Origin: Ascidia mentula
Taxonomy: Eukaryota; Chordata; Ascidiacea; Phlebobranchia; Ascidiidae
Direction: 5' to 3'
Length of the DNA: 64,000 nt
Assembly: GCA_947561715.1 (NCBI GenBank)
Contig: OX387199.1
Location: 14,079,001 to 14,143,000 of the forward strand
How positions within the stretch are numbered: position 1 is the stretch's first letter; every line of letters begins with the position of its first letter. The notes under the pieces were generated by a model that was not told the origin of the DNA, did no database searches, and was given only the letters and a program-made list of their open reading frames with translations. The position numbers were made by a program, and so were the translations under genes. Positions 32,503-43,257 of the stretch are shown here, one piece after another.

Positions 32503-33467
32503 GGACCCCTTTAAATACCGCAGTACACCAGTGCCTCCAGTGCAACTTATGTGTCTTTGCCACGTTTACGTTGCATTTATCTGAACGACATAATAAGTCT
32601 CTATGACATCACAACACATATTCAAATTGTACAAGCAAACTATTGATTGACACTCATTTCATGAATTATTTGTTTTGTGTGTGTGGAAGCCAATATTTGC
32701 ATAGTTAAAACAGGTTTTTTAGATATTTAATAATTTAATATTATCTACGCACCGGCCTGGTTTTCCACCAGGAAACCACAGTATGATCAAACATGAAACG
32801 TTTGTGTTGTCGTAGAATTTTATTCGTTTTTCAAAAGATTTGTATGTGGTGATTACGTTTTAAGGTTATAAATTAAATCTTTAAACAACTCGCGTCAAAT
32901 TTTACATACCCATACCAAAACTGGGCCGAATGAAAAATATCAAAATGAAATTAAATCCGTTTAACAAGCGGTTCGAACCTTTTGATACAAGTTACTTTTA
33001 AAAATAAGACTATCGCTAACTCTGTTATTAGAAAGATTCGCTTTACCTGGCTACTTTGCCCCCACATCCTCCAACCCGGGCTATAAAACAACCGTTGCGA
33101 ATGAATTCTCAGTTTTAAAGCGTGTTCTTGGACCCCGCATCGGCACGAAGTACCGCTCGACCTCAACGCCAACGACGCACGTGTCTTTACGCTTTAGTGC
33201 TTTTGAGGCCCCACAGGACCACAGAGCAAACGATGTCTGCAATTGTACATGACATTTCAAGATATATTTGCGATGATTGTTACTAACAGCCAATATGTTA
33301 CAATTACTTCAATTTACCGAAAGTCACTGACCTAAACACCTTTGCATAACATTATAGACGCACGAATAAATCGTACTAGCCTGCTGCCTAACGCTAACCT
33401 ATGAATAACTGATTCGTTTTTATTTACAAAATGGTGCAACTGCAGGTTTTCATTTTCAATATTTACA

Positions 33468-36350
33468 ATGGATGTGCACTGTGGTGTATGTAAAAATATA
33501 TGTACCGACAAACAAGACTGCATTCTTTGCGAACTATGTGAAACCTGGCACCATGCCTGTTACGAAAATCTACACAAAGAGAAATTGAAAGAAATGGGAC
33601 AAGATGACAAACCATACATTTGCACAATATGTAAAAGCAACAAAGATATGAAAATACTTGCAATGAGACTTACAAAGGTAAAGTTATATTTTTACCAACA
33701 CTTGGAAATAATTGTACCTAAACACTTTGTGCAAAATGACAGTTGATACTACATAGAACCACATGTTGGGTATCAACACTGAAAGCGCAGCGAATATTAG
33801 TTCTTTGCAAATATTTTAGTAGTTTCAGATATCAATTATCAAACATGTGTTTATATAACAGGCAGCCAAAAAAGGGTACAACGATTTGAAAGCATGTGCA
33901 GCACTTCAGGCAACCATATTGGGAAAACAAAACTTCCCATCACAAATGGGAAATGAAGAGTACAGTGAGGACAATTATGCACAGGAGCTAATAAATAAGT
34001 ATGGGTTAGCCGAAGATAAACAGGCAGTAAAAACCACTCCAGATGGCAACTGTCTGTTCAATGCAATCAGCTTAACTTTGTGTAGAAATGAAAGTTTAGC
34101 GTTAAGATTAAGAGTTGTTTGTTGTCTGCAAATGGTGTTGCATTTTAACACATACAAACAACACCAATCAGCAAAATCAATTAGCTTGGTTTCCACAACT
34201 TTGGAAAGGGCATGTTTGGACTGTGCGGTTCCAGGCACGTATTCATCAGCTTGGACCATATTAGCTTTGACAGATGTGCTTCAAAGGCCAATCAGATGTT
34301 TATACCCGCCATGCAATGGAACAAATGATGCAGTGGTGTCAATACTATCAACCACGTATCTGCCACAAAAAGTTTGTTCACCACAAATACACATTATGTG
34401 GAGTCGAGTGTGCTCTACCACTCACAAGATGTGGTTGCCAAATCATTTTGTGGCCCTTTTTACCAAAACACCTCTTCAATGTTCCCCTCCAAATCATTCC
34501 AGCCCTAAATTAAAAAGAAAAGCAAGTGAATATAGTTGCAATGACCAGAAAAACAAGTACACACCTGACAAAATTCACATGTTGCAGTCACTTCCAAACA
34601 ACAGCTGTCATTCTCAAAAAGCAGTTATTAAAATGCTGACAGAAATTGGTGTAAAACAGGCTGCAATGATCCCTGCTGGCAAAAAAGAAAACTGTTTTGT
34701 CGTTTTTGATAATCAACTAAATTCAGCCAAAAGAAAATGTGGCCAGATGCGTCACTTTGATGATGATTGTGGGGCATGGAAGCCTGGGGCATTTTTTTAC
34801 ACTTACTTTTTAAAAACAGGTGGCCAACTAAAAAATGTGTTTTGCAAAAACAATCTTATTTGCACAAGAAGAAGAAGCAACAAAACTGTTCACTTCGAAA
34901 AACTAGATCCTCAACCAGAAAAGCATGATATCATTAAACTAGGAACCTATTACACAAAACTAGCATCAAACCAGTCTTACCAACGCAAAATATCTTGGAT
35001 AGAAGATTCTTGCACAACAGCAGCAATTGCAGAATATCTTGGTCAATTTCCTGGCCATCAGCCTCATGGCAACAGTAAACATTCGCAGGTATATGTGAAG
35101 ACAAATTCACAATCAGCAGAAGAAATGAAGGACATGTTAAAAAAATTCCTCCTAAAAAGGCATATGTTAAACAATTAAATGCAAATCAATTTAATGACAT
35201 CACCAAAGGACCTAGAAACTTACAACAAATGTACAATTTCAAACACAATGGCAAAGCAAATTCTGATGAAGGTACCTTTTCTAATGTGGCGGATGAATAC
35301 CTACAAGTAATTAATATGGTGACCACACACCCATTTGTGCAACAAGCAGCTCAAACAAAAAAAGAACCTTTTTCATCAATTCTGTATACAACCAATCAAA
35401 TGGAAGATGTGCGGCGATTCTGTATGACAGGCAAAACAGTTCTAGGAATTGACAAGACATACAACCTTGGACAAATTTTTGCAACGTGCACTGTTTTTAA
35501 ACACCTTGCCATTATACGAGCAGATACTCAGGATCATCCAATTTTCTTTGGACCTACATTCTTGCACTTGCACTCTGATGCAAAAACATATAACACCTTC
35601 TTCACACATCTTCGGCAGGAGCTGGGCATGGGAGATAATTTAGTTTTTGGAAGTGATGATGAGAAGGCAATACATAAAGCATGCCAGACAGCCTTTCCAA
35701 ATGCACAGCATGTACTTTGTTTAAACCACCTAAAACAAAATCTAAAAGTTTACCTTTGTGACAAAGTTGGGGCCAACATGACAGTAAGAAATAAGCTGAC
35801 AAATATGATATTTGATGTAGTCAAAGCGACAGATCAAATAGAATTTGAACAGAAAGAAGCAACTTGCCTGGACTACTGTCTGAATGATGTTCCAGATGCA
35901 TACCACTATGTACAGACCAGGATGATTCCAAGCCTAAAACATAAAGTATGGCCATACAAACTGGTAAATGATAAGGCATGGACAAACAATACTTGTGAAA
36001 GTGGAAATTTCATGCTAAAAGTTGAAACTGAATGGAAAAGAAAGCAAATTCCAAACCTAATATGTATTATTTACAACATGATACAGGCTATGTACACAGA
36101 TGTCCATAGGAGTTTTGTGAGATGCGGCATGTACATATTACATCCACAATTTTCCATCTTTGAAAAAAATTACAATGATTGGACAATGCTGACCAAAAAA
36201 GAAAAAGATGAACACTTCTCAAAGTTTCAGAAGAAAACTTTTAGTGCAAATGATCACATTGTATCCAAGAACAAAACATTTTGCACAAAAATTCCACCAA
36301 AACAAACAGGAAAAAAACCATGCAGCAGAAAAAATAAGAAACCACACTAA
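33468..36350 (+). CDS. MULE protein: PHD finger, OTU protease, transposase
   Basis: Exon 1 (33468 to about 33675) codes a PHD finger: CGVCKNICTDKQDCILCELC, then WHHAC, then CTICKSN. A donor GTAAAG and an acceptor ATATAACAG (33853-33861) lead to the second part (33862-35178). That part holds an OTU domain with the catalytic DGNCLFNAIS box (about 34042-34072) and, 130 residues on, the histidine in WLPNHFVALF. A single-base shift in a run of seven A near 35140 moves the frame; the sequence continues as AYVKQLNANQFNDITKG into the frame 35229-36350. This is the MULE transposase: GIDKTYNLGQIF (first Asp), FGSDDEKAIHKA (second Asp), CLNHLKQNL and NTCESGNFMLK (Glu). Apart from that shift the copy looks whole. 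The OTU domain may act on ubiquitin-type conjugates, which is an inference. Confidence 0.85.
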
Positions 36351-36855
36351 GTCCACCAGTTGAAACAGTTTCTTTATGTTCTCTTCTTTTGTATTTTGTT
36401 TCTTTTATTATATCTGCAGAAACAGCAGCTTTTTGGATTTAATTTCATTTCATTCATGATTTCCGATTCACAGATAAGACTTTGGTTACTGATACAACAA
36501 ATAAAGGTCTAGCTTCTTGAGTAAAATATCAGTTCATACAGGGATGTTAAACATTCTAGCACATTTAAAGATATTGGTGAGTTGGTGATCAGTACCAAAC
36601 TGTTGATTACTGAAATGGTATGATGGCATCCGCATCGACTCCCACAAAATCTACAAAGCAATAAGTCAAAGCTGAGCATCATGTTGAATAGAAATGTAGC
36701 ATTAATTAATCATATAAAAATGGACTCATGTGTTCAGTATAAAGTCAGCTTTAGCATAGTGAATAACTCGCACGACACATTCATCGTCGTTTAGATAAGT
36801 AACAAGCCGAAAAAGTTGTTTACACAGCAAGAAGATTCAGCAACTACCGCTCCAC

Positions 36856-37115
36856 ATGTGGTACAATATTATTAAAACAGGAACATACTACACAAAACTA
36901 GACCAGTCTTGCATTTTGACACACAAACAACACCAATTTGCAAAATCGATCAGTTTGGATTCCCCAACTCTGGAAAGTGCATGTTTGGATTGTGCGTATT
37001 CATATTCATCGGCTTGGACCATACAGATGTACTTCACAGGCCTATCAGATGTATATACCCGGCATGCAATGGAGCAAATACTTGAAAGAGCAGTTCACAC
37101 AACAAATAAACACAG
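36856..37115 (+). repeat. partial internal duplication of the MULE OTU region
   Basis: The coded segment with THKQHQFAKSISLDSPTLES and ACLDCA matches 34150-34320 (TYKQHQSAKSISLVSTTLER, ACLDCAVPG). It is preceded by IIKTGTYYTKL, which matches 34935-34970. The two source pieces are brought together here, with gaps, so this is a rearranged copy rather than a simple tandem repeat. It lies between the transposase stop and the right terminal repeat. Confidence 0.75.
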
Positions 37116-37333
37116 TCAAGATAACAATATAAAAGAGCATCGATCAACGTCTTCCACACGTGGTACGAAAAGGCACTGGTCACACTAAAACGCACACTGG
37201 CTGGCACCCGGATGGCATTTGTAGGCATCAAGTTGAGGCATCGTAGACTCAACGCCTACGATGCCTACAATAGCATTTTAGAGGCACTGGAGGCACTGGT
37301 GTACTGCGGTATTTAAAGGGGCCCGCATAAACA

Positions 37334-38684
37334 TTGTTTTGCCTGATAAATCTTCGAAAATTTTTTTTGGATGATTAAGCACGATATCTGCAGATAACTT
37401 AGGAAGTCATGACATAGGAGAGGATTCAGAAGGTGTTTCAGCAGTGGTAAAATTTGTAGGTTTTGTTTGTGCGAGTACAATGACATAAAAATAAAGCATC
37501 ATGAATCCCAGTTTTGTGTTCGCACGACTGAAACCCATTTGTACCACATGCAATCAGTAGAAGAAGATCCATCACTTATATCTGTGTATGGAGTGCGATC
37601 TTTCCCACCGTTTTCTTCCTTGCAATCATTTTCAGTGCTAGATTCACTTCCACCAGATATTATGCACGATCTGTTTGAAGGAGTCATCCCTGCTACAGTC
37701 AAAGCAGTTATAAATTGTCTAATTAATGAAAGGATTTTGGCCCGAAACCAGGTTCAAATTGATTTGTCCAAATTTAAGTTTGGTAACAGTGACATAAAAA
37801 ACAAGCCAACTGCATGGATAAGGGGGACTGGGCAAAGCGCAAGTGCATCCCAAATGTGGTGTCTATTTAGAGTTTTACCATTTTTAATAGGAAATCGTGT
37901 ACCAAAGGAATGCCTTGCTTGGAAGGTCTATTTGCTTTTGGCAAAAATTTGTGACATTGTTATGGCACCTGAAATTGCTCCAGGTTGGATTAGTTATTTG
38001 GATTCACTTGTGCATGAATTTTATTTGATCTTCATAGATTTTGCACCAACCTACATTACACCAAAATTCCACTATTTGTTGCATTACCCTCGAATGATTT
38101 TTAAGTTTGGACCACTACGGAGACTATGGTGTATGCGCTTTGAAGCATTTCATCAAATACTTAAAAAAGTGATAAGACAGTCTCACAACTACCGTAATGT
38201 TTGTCGCACCATTTCCAACAGAGTCCAGCTCAGAAAATGCTGGGAACAGTCAGAAGCTACTTGTATGTGTGACCTACCGATTATTGTCAGAGAAAGAGAG
38301 ACGGAAGTGCAAAATTTTCCTCAACTTAAAGTTTTGTGCAACTTAGATAGTAACATTGCTACTCTTACAGTTGCAAGTGAAGTTCACATAGACTGTGGAC
38401 ATTACAAAATTGGTGATATGTACGTAATTGACAATGAGTATGTGTTTTTTGAATGTGAAAACCTAATACATAATAATTGTTGGCTAATGTTGGGGAAAAT
38501 TTGGTGTGTTGAGCAATTTGATTGTCATTACCATTCATACCATGTTTCTCCTACTTCACATTGGCATTTACTGGAGGTAGGAAAAGAATTGTGTCAACAT
38601 GCTCTTGATGTGTACAATGTTGGTGAACGGCAGTTAATACGAATGCGTTACTCCATACCGTGTGAGGAAACTAGTGCTGAATAA
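37334..38684 (+). CDS. EnSpm transposase, C-terminal part
   Basis: This is the remainder of the EnSpm transposase beyond the MULE. At 37381-37420 a frame reads TISADNLGSHDIGEDSEG; near 37430 the frame shifts, and the stretch CRFCLCEYNDIK leads into the long open part to 38684. The core has SLPPDIMHDLFEGVIP (first Asp region), SASQMWCLFRVLPFLIG and APTYITPKFHYLLHYPRMIF. GPLRRLWCMRFEAFHQILKK carries the late acidic residue. This wording is typical of animal EnSpm transposases. The frame shift and a stop near 37372 mean the copy is damaged even apart from the MULE insertion. Confidence 0.88.
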
Positions 38685-38816
38685 TGTGTTCTATTTTAAC
38701 ATTATTTGTATGTACAACAGTGCTTTCCAACCAGAGTCTGCATGTTTATTGTCCTAAATGTGCTTTAATTGATTTTTAAACTGTTCAAACAACACAGTGT
38801 TTAGCTGCAGAGAAAA

Positions 38817-39068
38817 GTGCACACACTGTTTCAACCTAAATGGTCTCATCATTGCAGCTGGTGAATGTTGCGCTCAACCAGCTGGTAAGTCAGCCAGGTA
38901 CAAATTCTGCCACTTTGTGGCTGTACAATCTGTTGAGTACACATGAGTACTGAATAGATTGTACTACCACAAAGTGAAATATTTGTTCCCAGCTGGCTTA
39001 CGAGCAAGTCCAGTGCAACATTCACCAGCTGCAATGATGAGACCTTGCATGTTGAAACAATGTGTGCA
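38817..39068. repeat. long imperfect palindrome (fold-back, about 250 bp)
   Basis: The outer arms share GGTCTCATCATTGCAGCTGG and GTGAATGTTGC in inverted orientation (38840-38872 and 39011-39047). Inner parts also pair: CACTTTGTGG with its complement, and GTACAATCTG near 38925 with CAGATTGTAC-like sequence near 38960. The centre is near 38944. It lies between the transposase and the second gene of the EnSpm element. It may be a small fold-back transposon, or a structure at the end of two transcripts. Confidence 0.85.
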
Positions 39069-39264
39069 GTTTATTGTTTATAATGTTTAAAACTTTGGGA
39101 AACATCTTTTTATGTCTTTTATTTTATAAAGTGAGCTTTCCAGCCTGTTAAGTTTCCTATTGAGTACTTTTACTTGTTTTATGTGTGTGGTTTGTTTTCA
39201 AAACAAACATGAGTCTTGACTAATTAATGTCTTCACCATTGTAGAAGTTTAGTGTTTATACAAA

Positions 39265-41285
39265 ATGTATCACATAACCTATCAAGAATCCAAGAGGATT
39301 TTGAATTCAAATTTGAAAACCTGTGGTGTTGAACCTGTTGAAAAATTATTTGGAATAAAGTTGGAGAACCGCATACTCCAGTACTTCGACACTACGTTTG
39401 AAGATTGGGTTGACTGTGAAGGCAATATACCTGAACCCCCGGCAAAGTTGAGGGTTGTTGATGGTGGGAGATATTAAACTGAGATATTTTGTGGCTTGTA
39501 ACCTACATTTTTGTTTGTAGGTATTAATGTTGATACATCCTCCATAGTTGGTTCAGAAGCAACTGTGCCAATATCTTCAGAGTCCGATTTGTCATTTGAA
39601 CTGCCAACTTCAAGCACCAAAAAGTGGCCACTTACTCATGAATTGCCTGCATTTCCCTCGGAAATTAATGAAGCAATAAAAAAAATGCAATTCGGCCAGC
39701 CAGTACCCCCAGGCCTTCGGAGAAAAATTGTGAATATTTTGTACCACGACTTGTCTGCCCACACCATGTAAGTGTTGCACTTTAGTTCAAACTAAACTTA
39801 ACATTGTTTGTGTGCTATGTATGTTGTTAAGGTACCCAGAGAGGCAACAATATAACAGTGTACTTCAAGGTTTGATTGACAAATACCCTGTGTTACGGGA
39901 CCGGTTTTCAGCAGGATGCCATTATGTATGAAAAATCCTATTAGTCAAGCAATTTGTTATTCATTTTAACATTGGCCCTGTGGAAAAATTCTTTAATAGA
40001 TAAGTTCAAGGATAACAGAAGGAACCTTACTACCTCTGATTATCGGAATAAAATGAGGCTAAAATATGGGCATGAAAAATGAAAAGAAGTTGAAGTTAGT
40101 AATGAGGAATTTAGCAAGAGGAGAAAGACTGATTTGGTTTGTTGTACATGTAAGTCATATTTTTGTGAAAGTTTGACTGTAGTTTTTGCATTTTAGAAAG
40201 AAAACTTTGATACAATGCAAGGTGAAAATGAAAGTACTTTGCATTCGCACAAAAAATGGTTGCTAAATGAGTCAAAGAAAGCCAATCCCTCATTGGAAGG
40301 CATTGAGGACAGAATGAAGCGCACCTTTAGTCATAGAAGGATAGATATAGTAAAAGGCAAAGCAGTCAAAGATGTTTTGGAGGAATATCCACCACTAAAA
40401 AAACTTCGCTGGGTACGAGGTTTCATCACTAACTTGTAATGTTAACCAAAATAACCATTACTGTTAAACAGGTAACAAATGAAATGGAAATGTTAATCAA
40501 AACCCAATTGGCTGTTCAAAATGAGGAAATACTGTTCAAGTCATTCAGATATATCAAATGGAGGAATGTGACCGAAGCTATGAGGCAGCTTTCAAGTTAG
40601 TTTGTGCTTTTCCATTTTCACAAACTGCACAGTTATAAAACACTGGAAATAATCACAATTTTGGGGGCATTGTAATAATACAGTGGCTTTTTATAAACTG
40701 TTAACACAATTATTTCCAACAACAATGTTATAATGTCATCCCAAAAAGTTGTGACCATTTCTGTACTGTTTTTATTATGCTGGCCATAGACCTTCTATGA
40801 GACAAACAAAAATCAGTATTTAACCACACTGTGGGTCATTACAAATGTTTTTCTTGTCGTGAGAATTTAAAAAATATTAAAGAACAATATTTTAAAGGTG
40901 AGGACAGCAATTATTTGGCCTTACCCACGATCTTCAATGAAAATGTAGAAGATCTTGTGGCAATTGATAAGGTAAGCTCTTTTGCAACTGTGTAGAAAAG
41001 ATATTTTATTTGCTGTTTTTCTTCTAGGATGCCAAGACACCATATCCAACTATATTGTTTTGTTCGGCTACAAAAACAATAACTGTTTCAGTGGACGGGT
41101 GCATGATACAAGATGTTTTGTCTGTTCAGTCTGCTATAACGTTAATAATGTCGCTATACTGGATATTTGACATCAATTTTTCGTCATCGTTAAACAAATG
41201 TCTCACCTTCTTGGCTGTTTATGTGTACAAATTGCCAAATGTCAGACCACCACTGTCGGTGGTTCGTTTCGTCAACAAATTGTGA
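39265..41285 (+). CDS. EnSpm second gene, SAMD3-like protein
   Basis: This multi-exon gene follows the transposase. Recognisable coding blocks are 39265-39474 (NLKTCGVEPVEKLFGIKLEN), 39521-39767 (WPLTHELPAFPSEINEAIKK, ending at a GTAAGTG donor), a short block near 39832-39930 (YPERQQYNSVLQGLIDKYPV), one near 40005-40085, 40197-40437 (RMKRTFSHRRIDIVKGKAVK, LEEYPPLKKLRW), one near 40472-40600, and the last to 41285 (LLGC-like ends, ITLIMSLYWIFDINFSS). The order matches proteins labelled sterile alpha motif domain-containing 3-like in fish, which accompany EnSpm transposases. I see no clear SAM domain here. Its role in transposition is not known to me. Confidence 0.65.
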
Positions 41286-41735
41286 CCGCAGTGGTAACCA
41301 ATAAAACTAAGTAAAATAAGTGGTGTGCAACAAATGAATTACAAGTAAAGGCAGTTTCAACCTAACCACCAACATACAAAGGTGTTTTGTTGTTGATATT
41401 TCCACCAAATTTAGGTGGTTAAAAAACTCACTTTAAGGGTGGAATTGTTTCTTTCACCCTAAAGGTGGAAGTGGTGAACCACCAAAAAAGGTGGCATATA
41501 CCACCTTTTTTGTTAACAGTGTACAACCTGAGGAGGAGGAATCGCACTTCGACTCCGATGAAAATACTACATCGGACACAGACATTTCTCCCCTTGAGGA
41601 CGGTGGAACGTCCCTCCGCGGACGGGTGCGACGTTTACCGGCGTATTTGCGTGACTATGTGTTGTAGTGTGACTATGTGTGTAAAATGTACCACGTTTCA
41701 TTTCGAGGGCGAAATTATGTTAGTTGGAGGGGCAT

Positions 41736-41886
41736 TGTAGCGATTTTGTATTTGTGGTCACGTGTGTCCGTGTGTCTGGTGATGCATGTCGGTGTGTGCC
41801 TCGCCGATAATTAAGATCGGTCGAGGCGCAGTTGAATAAAGTGGCGAGCTATAGCAACGAGTGTTTGAGAGCTGGTATCGGCTACA
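41736..41886 (+). repeat. gypsy 3' LTR
   Basis: The LTR is 151 bp, a direct repeat of 27872-28034. It is preceded by AGTTGGAGGGGCAT, a purine-rich stretch in the place of the polypurine tract. The right flank is ATAG, matching the left flank. Confidence 0.95.
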
Positions 41887-41998
41887 ATAGTTTCATGTGA
41901 CTTTTGTAACATAGCTCTCGCCTCTTAGTTTTGTTGTTAACCGTTTTATTTTATTTAGTATACATCAAGCATTTTAGCTTGTGTGTAGATTTATTAAA

Positions 41999-42157
41999 AT
42001 GGAAAAATTGCACAAAGAGTTGCTACAAAGGAATCGCCTTTCACTTGCTAATGATTTGCAAAGAGATGAAGTTGTTCAAAGTTTGATTTGTGAACGCATT
42101 TTAAGTGACCGTTTGGTGGAGAAAATTGAATCTAAAACGACAGAGTTTGACAAAAAT
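41999..42157 (+). CDS. CARD-domain exon, caspase-2/CRADD-like
   Basis: The exon starts at an ATG and codes MEKLHKELLQRNRLSLANDL, followed by about 33 more residues ending KTTEFDKN. A consensus donor, GTAAGT, follows at 42158. The pattern (H-x3-L-x-x-N-R-x-x-L-A-x-x-L, then ERILSDRLVEKIE) is that of the CARD of caspase-2 and CRADD, in which an exon border also falls near this point. CARDs mediate death-fold complexes in apoptosis and innate immunity. No second CARD exon or caspase domain was found downstream in the window, so this is either the first exon of a gene with a long intron or a stranded fragment. The gypsy 3' LTR ends 112 bases upstream of the ATG and could affect transcription. Confidence 0.6.
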
Positions 42158-43257
42158 GTAAGTAAAAAGCACTACACTGCAAAAAATATTGGCTCAATCT
42201 TTAGCCAAAAACTGGTATATTAAAGTATGCGGCTCATTTTTCCTTGTTTGGCTAAGTGACTAGCCAAAATCCCTGGCTTAAGTTGGTCCAAAAAAAAATG
42301 ACTTCATTTAAGCCAAATTATTGGCTTAGCCTGTGACCAATTTGAGGCTAGTTATTTATTTTAGAATCTCAGGTGGCTCAATATTTTAGAACCCCTGTGG
42401 TATGTGCTTATGAAGAGGTTTAGAACCCCTGGTTTTACTGATTTGTTGTGTATATTTGCCATCCGCGGAAAGCGAACAATTATCGAGACAAGACAATCGA
42501 AATGTACCAGCAACGTCCAGCAGAAGCTTCACATTTGTCCTTGTACGAATTCATGCACAGCTACACTTGGAATAGAAATGGTTTGCATCCACGTGGTTTG
42601 CATCCACGTTTTTACAGCAGCACTCCCAATTCTTGTTGGTGTGAAAACAGTGAGTTTCCTCAACGGCGAGTTCTTCTTTTAGGACGCGCTGTTGCACTGG
42701 TCCATTCAGAAGCATACAAGCCTTGATCACCAAAGTATTTTTTCAATACCGCATGATTTAAAAAAAATTCGTATGCCGTGAAAAAACGATCTGATTTTTG
42801 GAGTTATGAGGATCAAATAAGAAATTTGTCGCAATCTCGTGGAGATCGGAATTATTACACTAACAAGGTTGCTTCGTATGTGCGAAACTTGTAGGATTTA
42901 TGGCATCATTGGCAACGTCGTGAAATTGAAGATGATCTATTTCAAAATCCACGTGTTGCCACTTTGTTTCTGACGTATTGTCATGTGCTCTGGCGGATGA
43001 GTAAGGTGACGTTGAACCACAATTTTTTCTCTTGTGTTTTCCTCATGGGACGGGAAAGACATTTTGCATCTGCAATTTGATATCACGTTGTTTGGCAAGG
43101 AACATGGCGGTGTGTGTGGTGACGCCGACGGGATTGCTTTCGGCGACTTACAAAAGTAAATTCAGTATAAGTCGTTCAATTTAAAACCGCAAACAATTAT
43201 TTGGAGAGAAATTTTTACTTGGGAGTCTTTATCAAACAACAGTATTTAACTGGAACG
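42158..43257. other. intron-like stretch with unclassified coding remnants
   Basis: The first 200 bases contain repeated TTGGCT or AGCCAA motifs in both orientations. A frame at 42448-42726 codes a segment (RDKTIEMYQQRPAEASHLSL, then RRVLLLGRAVALVHSEAYKP) that vaguely recalls the helicase-linker region of Helitron-type proteins, but this is too weak to name. A further frame near 42790-42960 (FWSYEDQIRNLSQSRGDRNY) is not recognised. Confidence 0.3.

Larger units (their letters stand above)
32503..37324 (+). mobile_element. MULE (Mutator-like) DNA transposon inside the EnSpm transposase
   Basis: The element is 4,822 bp, with 41-bp terminal inverted repeats at 32503-32543 and 37284-37324. They differ only at the third base (GGACCCC against GGGCCCC). 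The 9-bp direct duplication GCATAAACA at 32494-32502 and 37325-37333 is the length expected of Mutator-like elements. The element codes for a PHD finger, an OTU cysteine protease domain and a MULE transposase in that order. Near its right end a partial second copy of the OTU region is present. The ends are almost identical, so the insertion is recent. It is the innermost layer of a three-element nest. Confidence 0.95.
30806..41521 (+). mobile_element. EnSpm/CACTA DNA transposon inserted in the gypsy element
   Basis: The ends are inverted: CACTGTAAATGAAAAAGGTG at the left and, read inward from the right, CACTGTTAACAAAAAAGGTG. They are flanked by a 2-bp TA (30804-30805 and 41522-41523). Subterminal copies of GGTGGAA or TTCCACC in both orientations (30825-30960 and 41395-41510) are typical of CACTA elements. 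Without the inner MULE the element is about 5.9 kb. It has two genes, both on the plus strand: the transposase, and a second protein of the kind labelled SAMD3-like in fish genomes. The flanking gypsy sequence runs continuously across the insertion. Confidence 0.9.
27872..41886 (+). mobile_element. Ty3/gypsy LTR retrotransposon, broken, with nested insertions
   Basis: The outer limits are two LTRs, flanked by a 4-bp target duplication ATAG (27868-27871 and 41887-41890). Internal gypsy sequence occupies 28035-30805 and 41522-41735; the rest is a later EnSpm insertion. The polymerase order (reverse transcriptase, RNase H, integrase) is that of Ty3/gypsy. Gag and protease could not be recognised in the short space before the reverse transcriptase. 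The element is broken, with a handful of breaks. The two LTRs differ by one substitution and one 12-base length difference, so the insertion is recent. Confidence 0.93.

Noticed and set aside
37384-38684. Host gene status for the long EnSpm frame
   Set aside because: It lies inside CACTG-type ends, continues the frame at 31.5-32.5 kb, and matches EnSpm transposases throughout.
42404-42726. Frame resembling a Helitron helicase linker
   Set aside because: Only a loose resemblance over about 40 residues; no Rep or helicase motifs and no Helitron ends.
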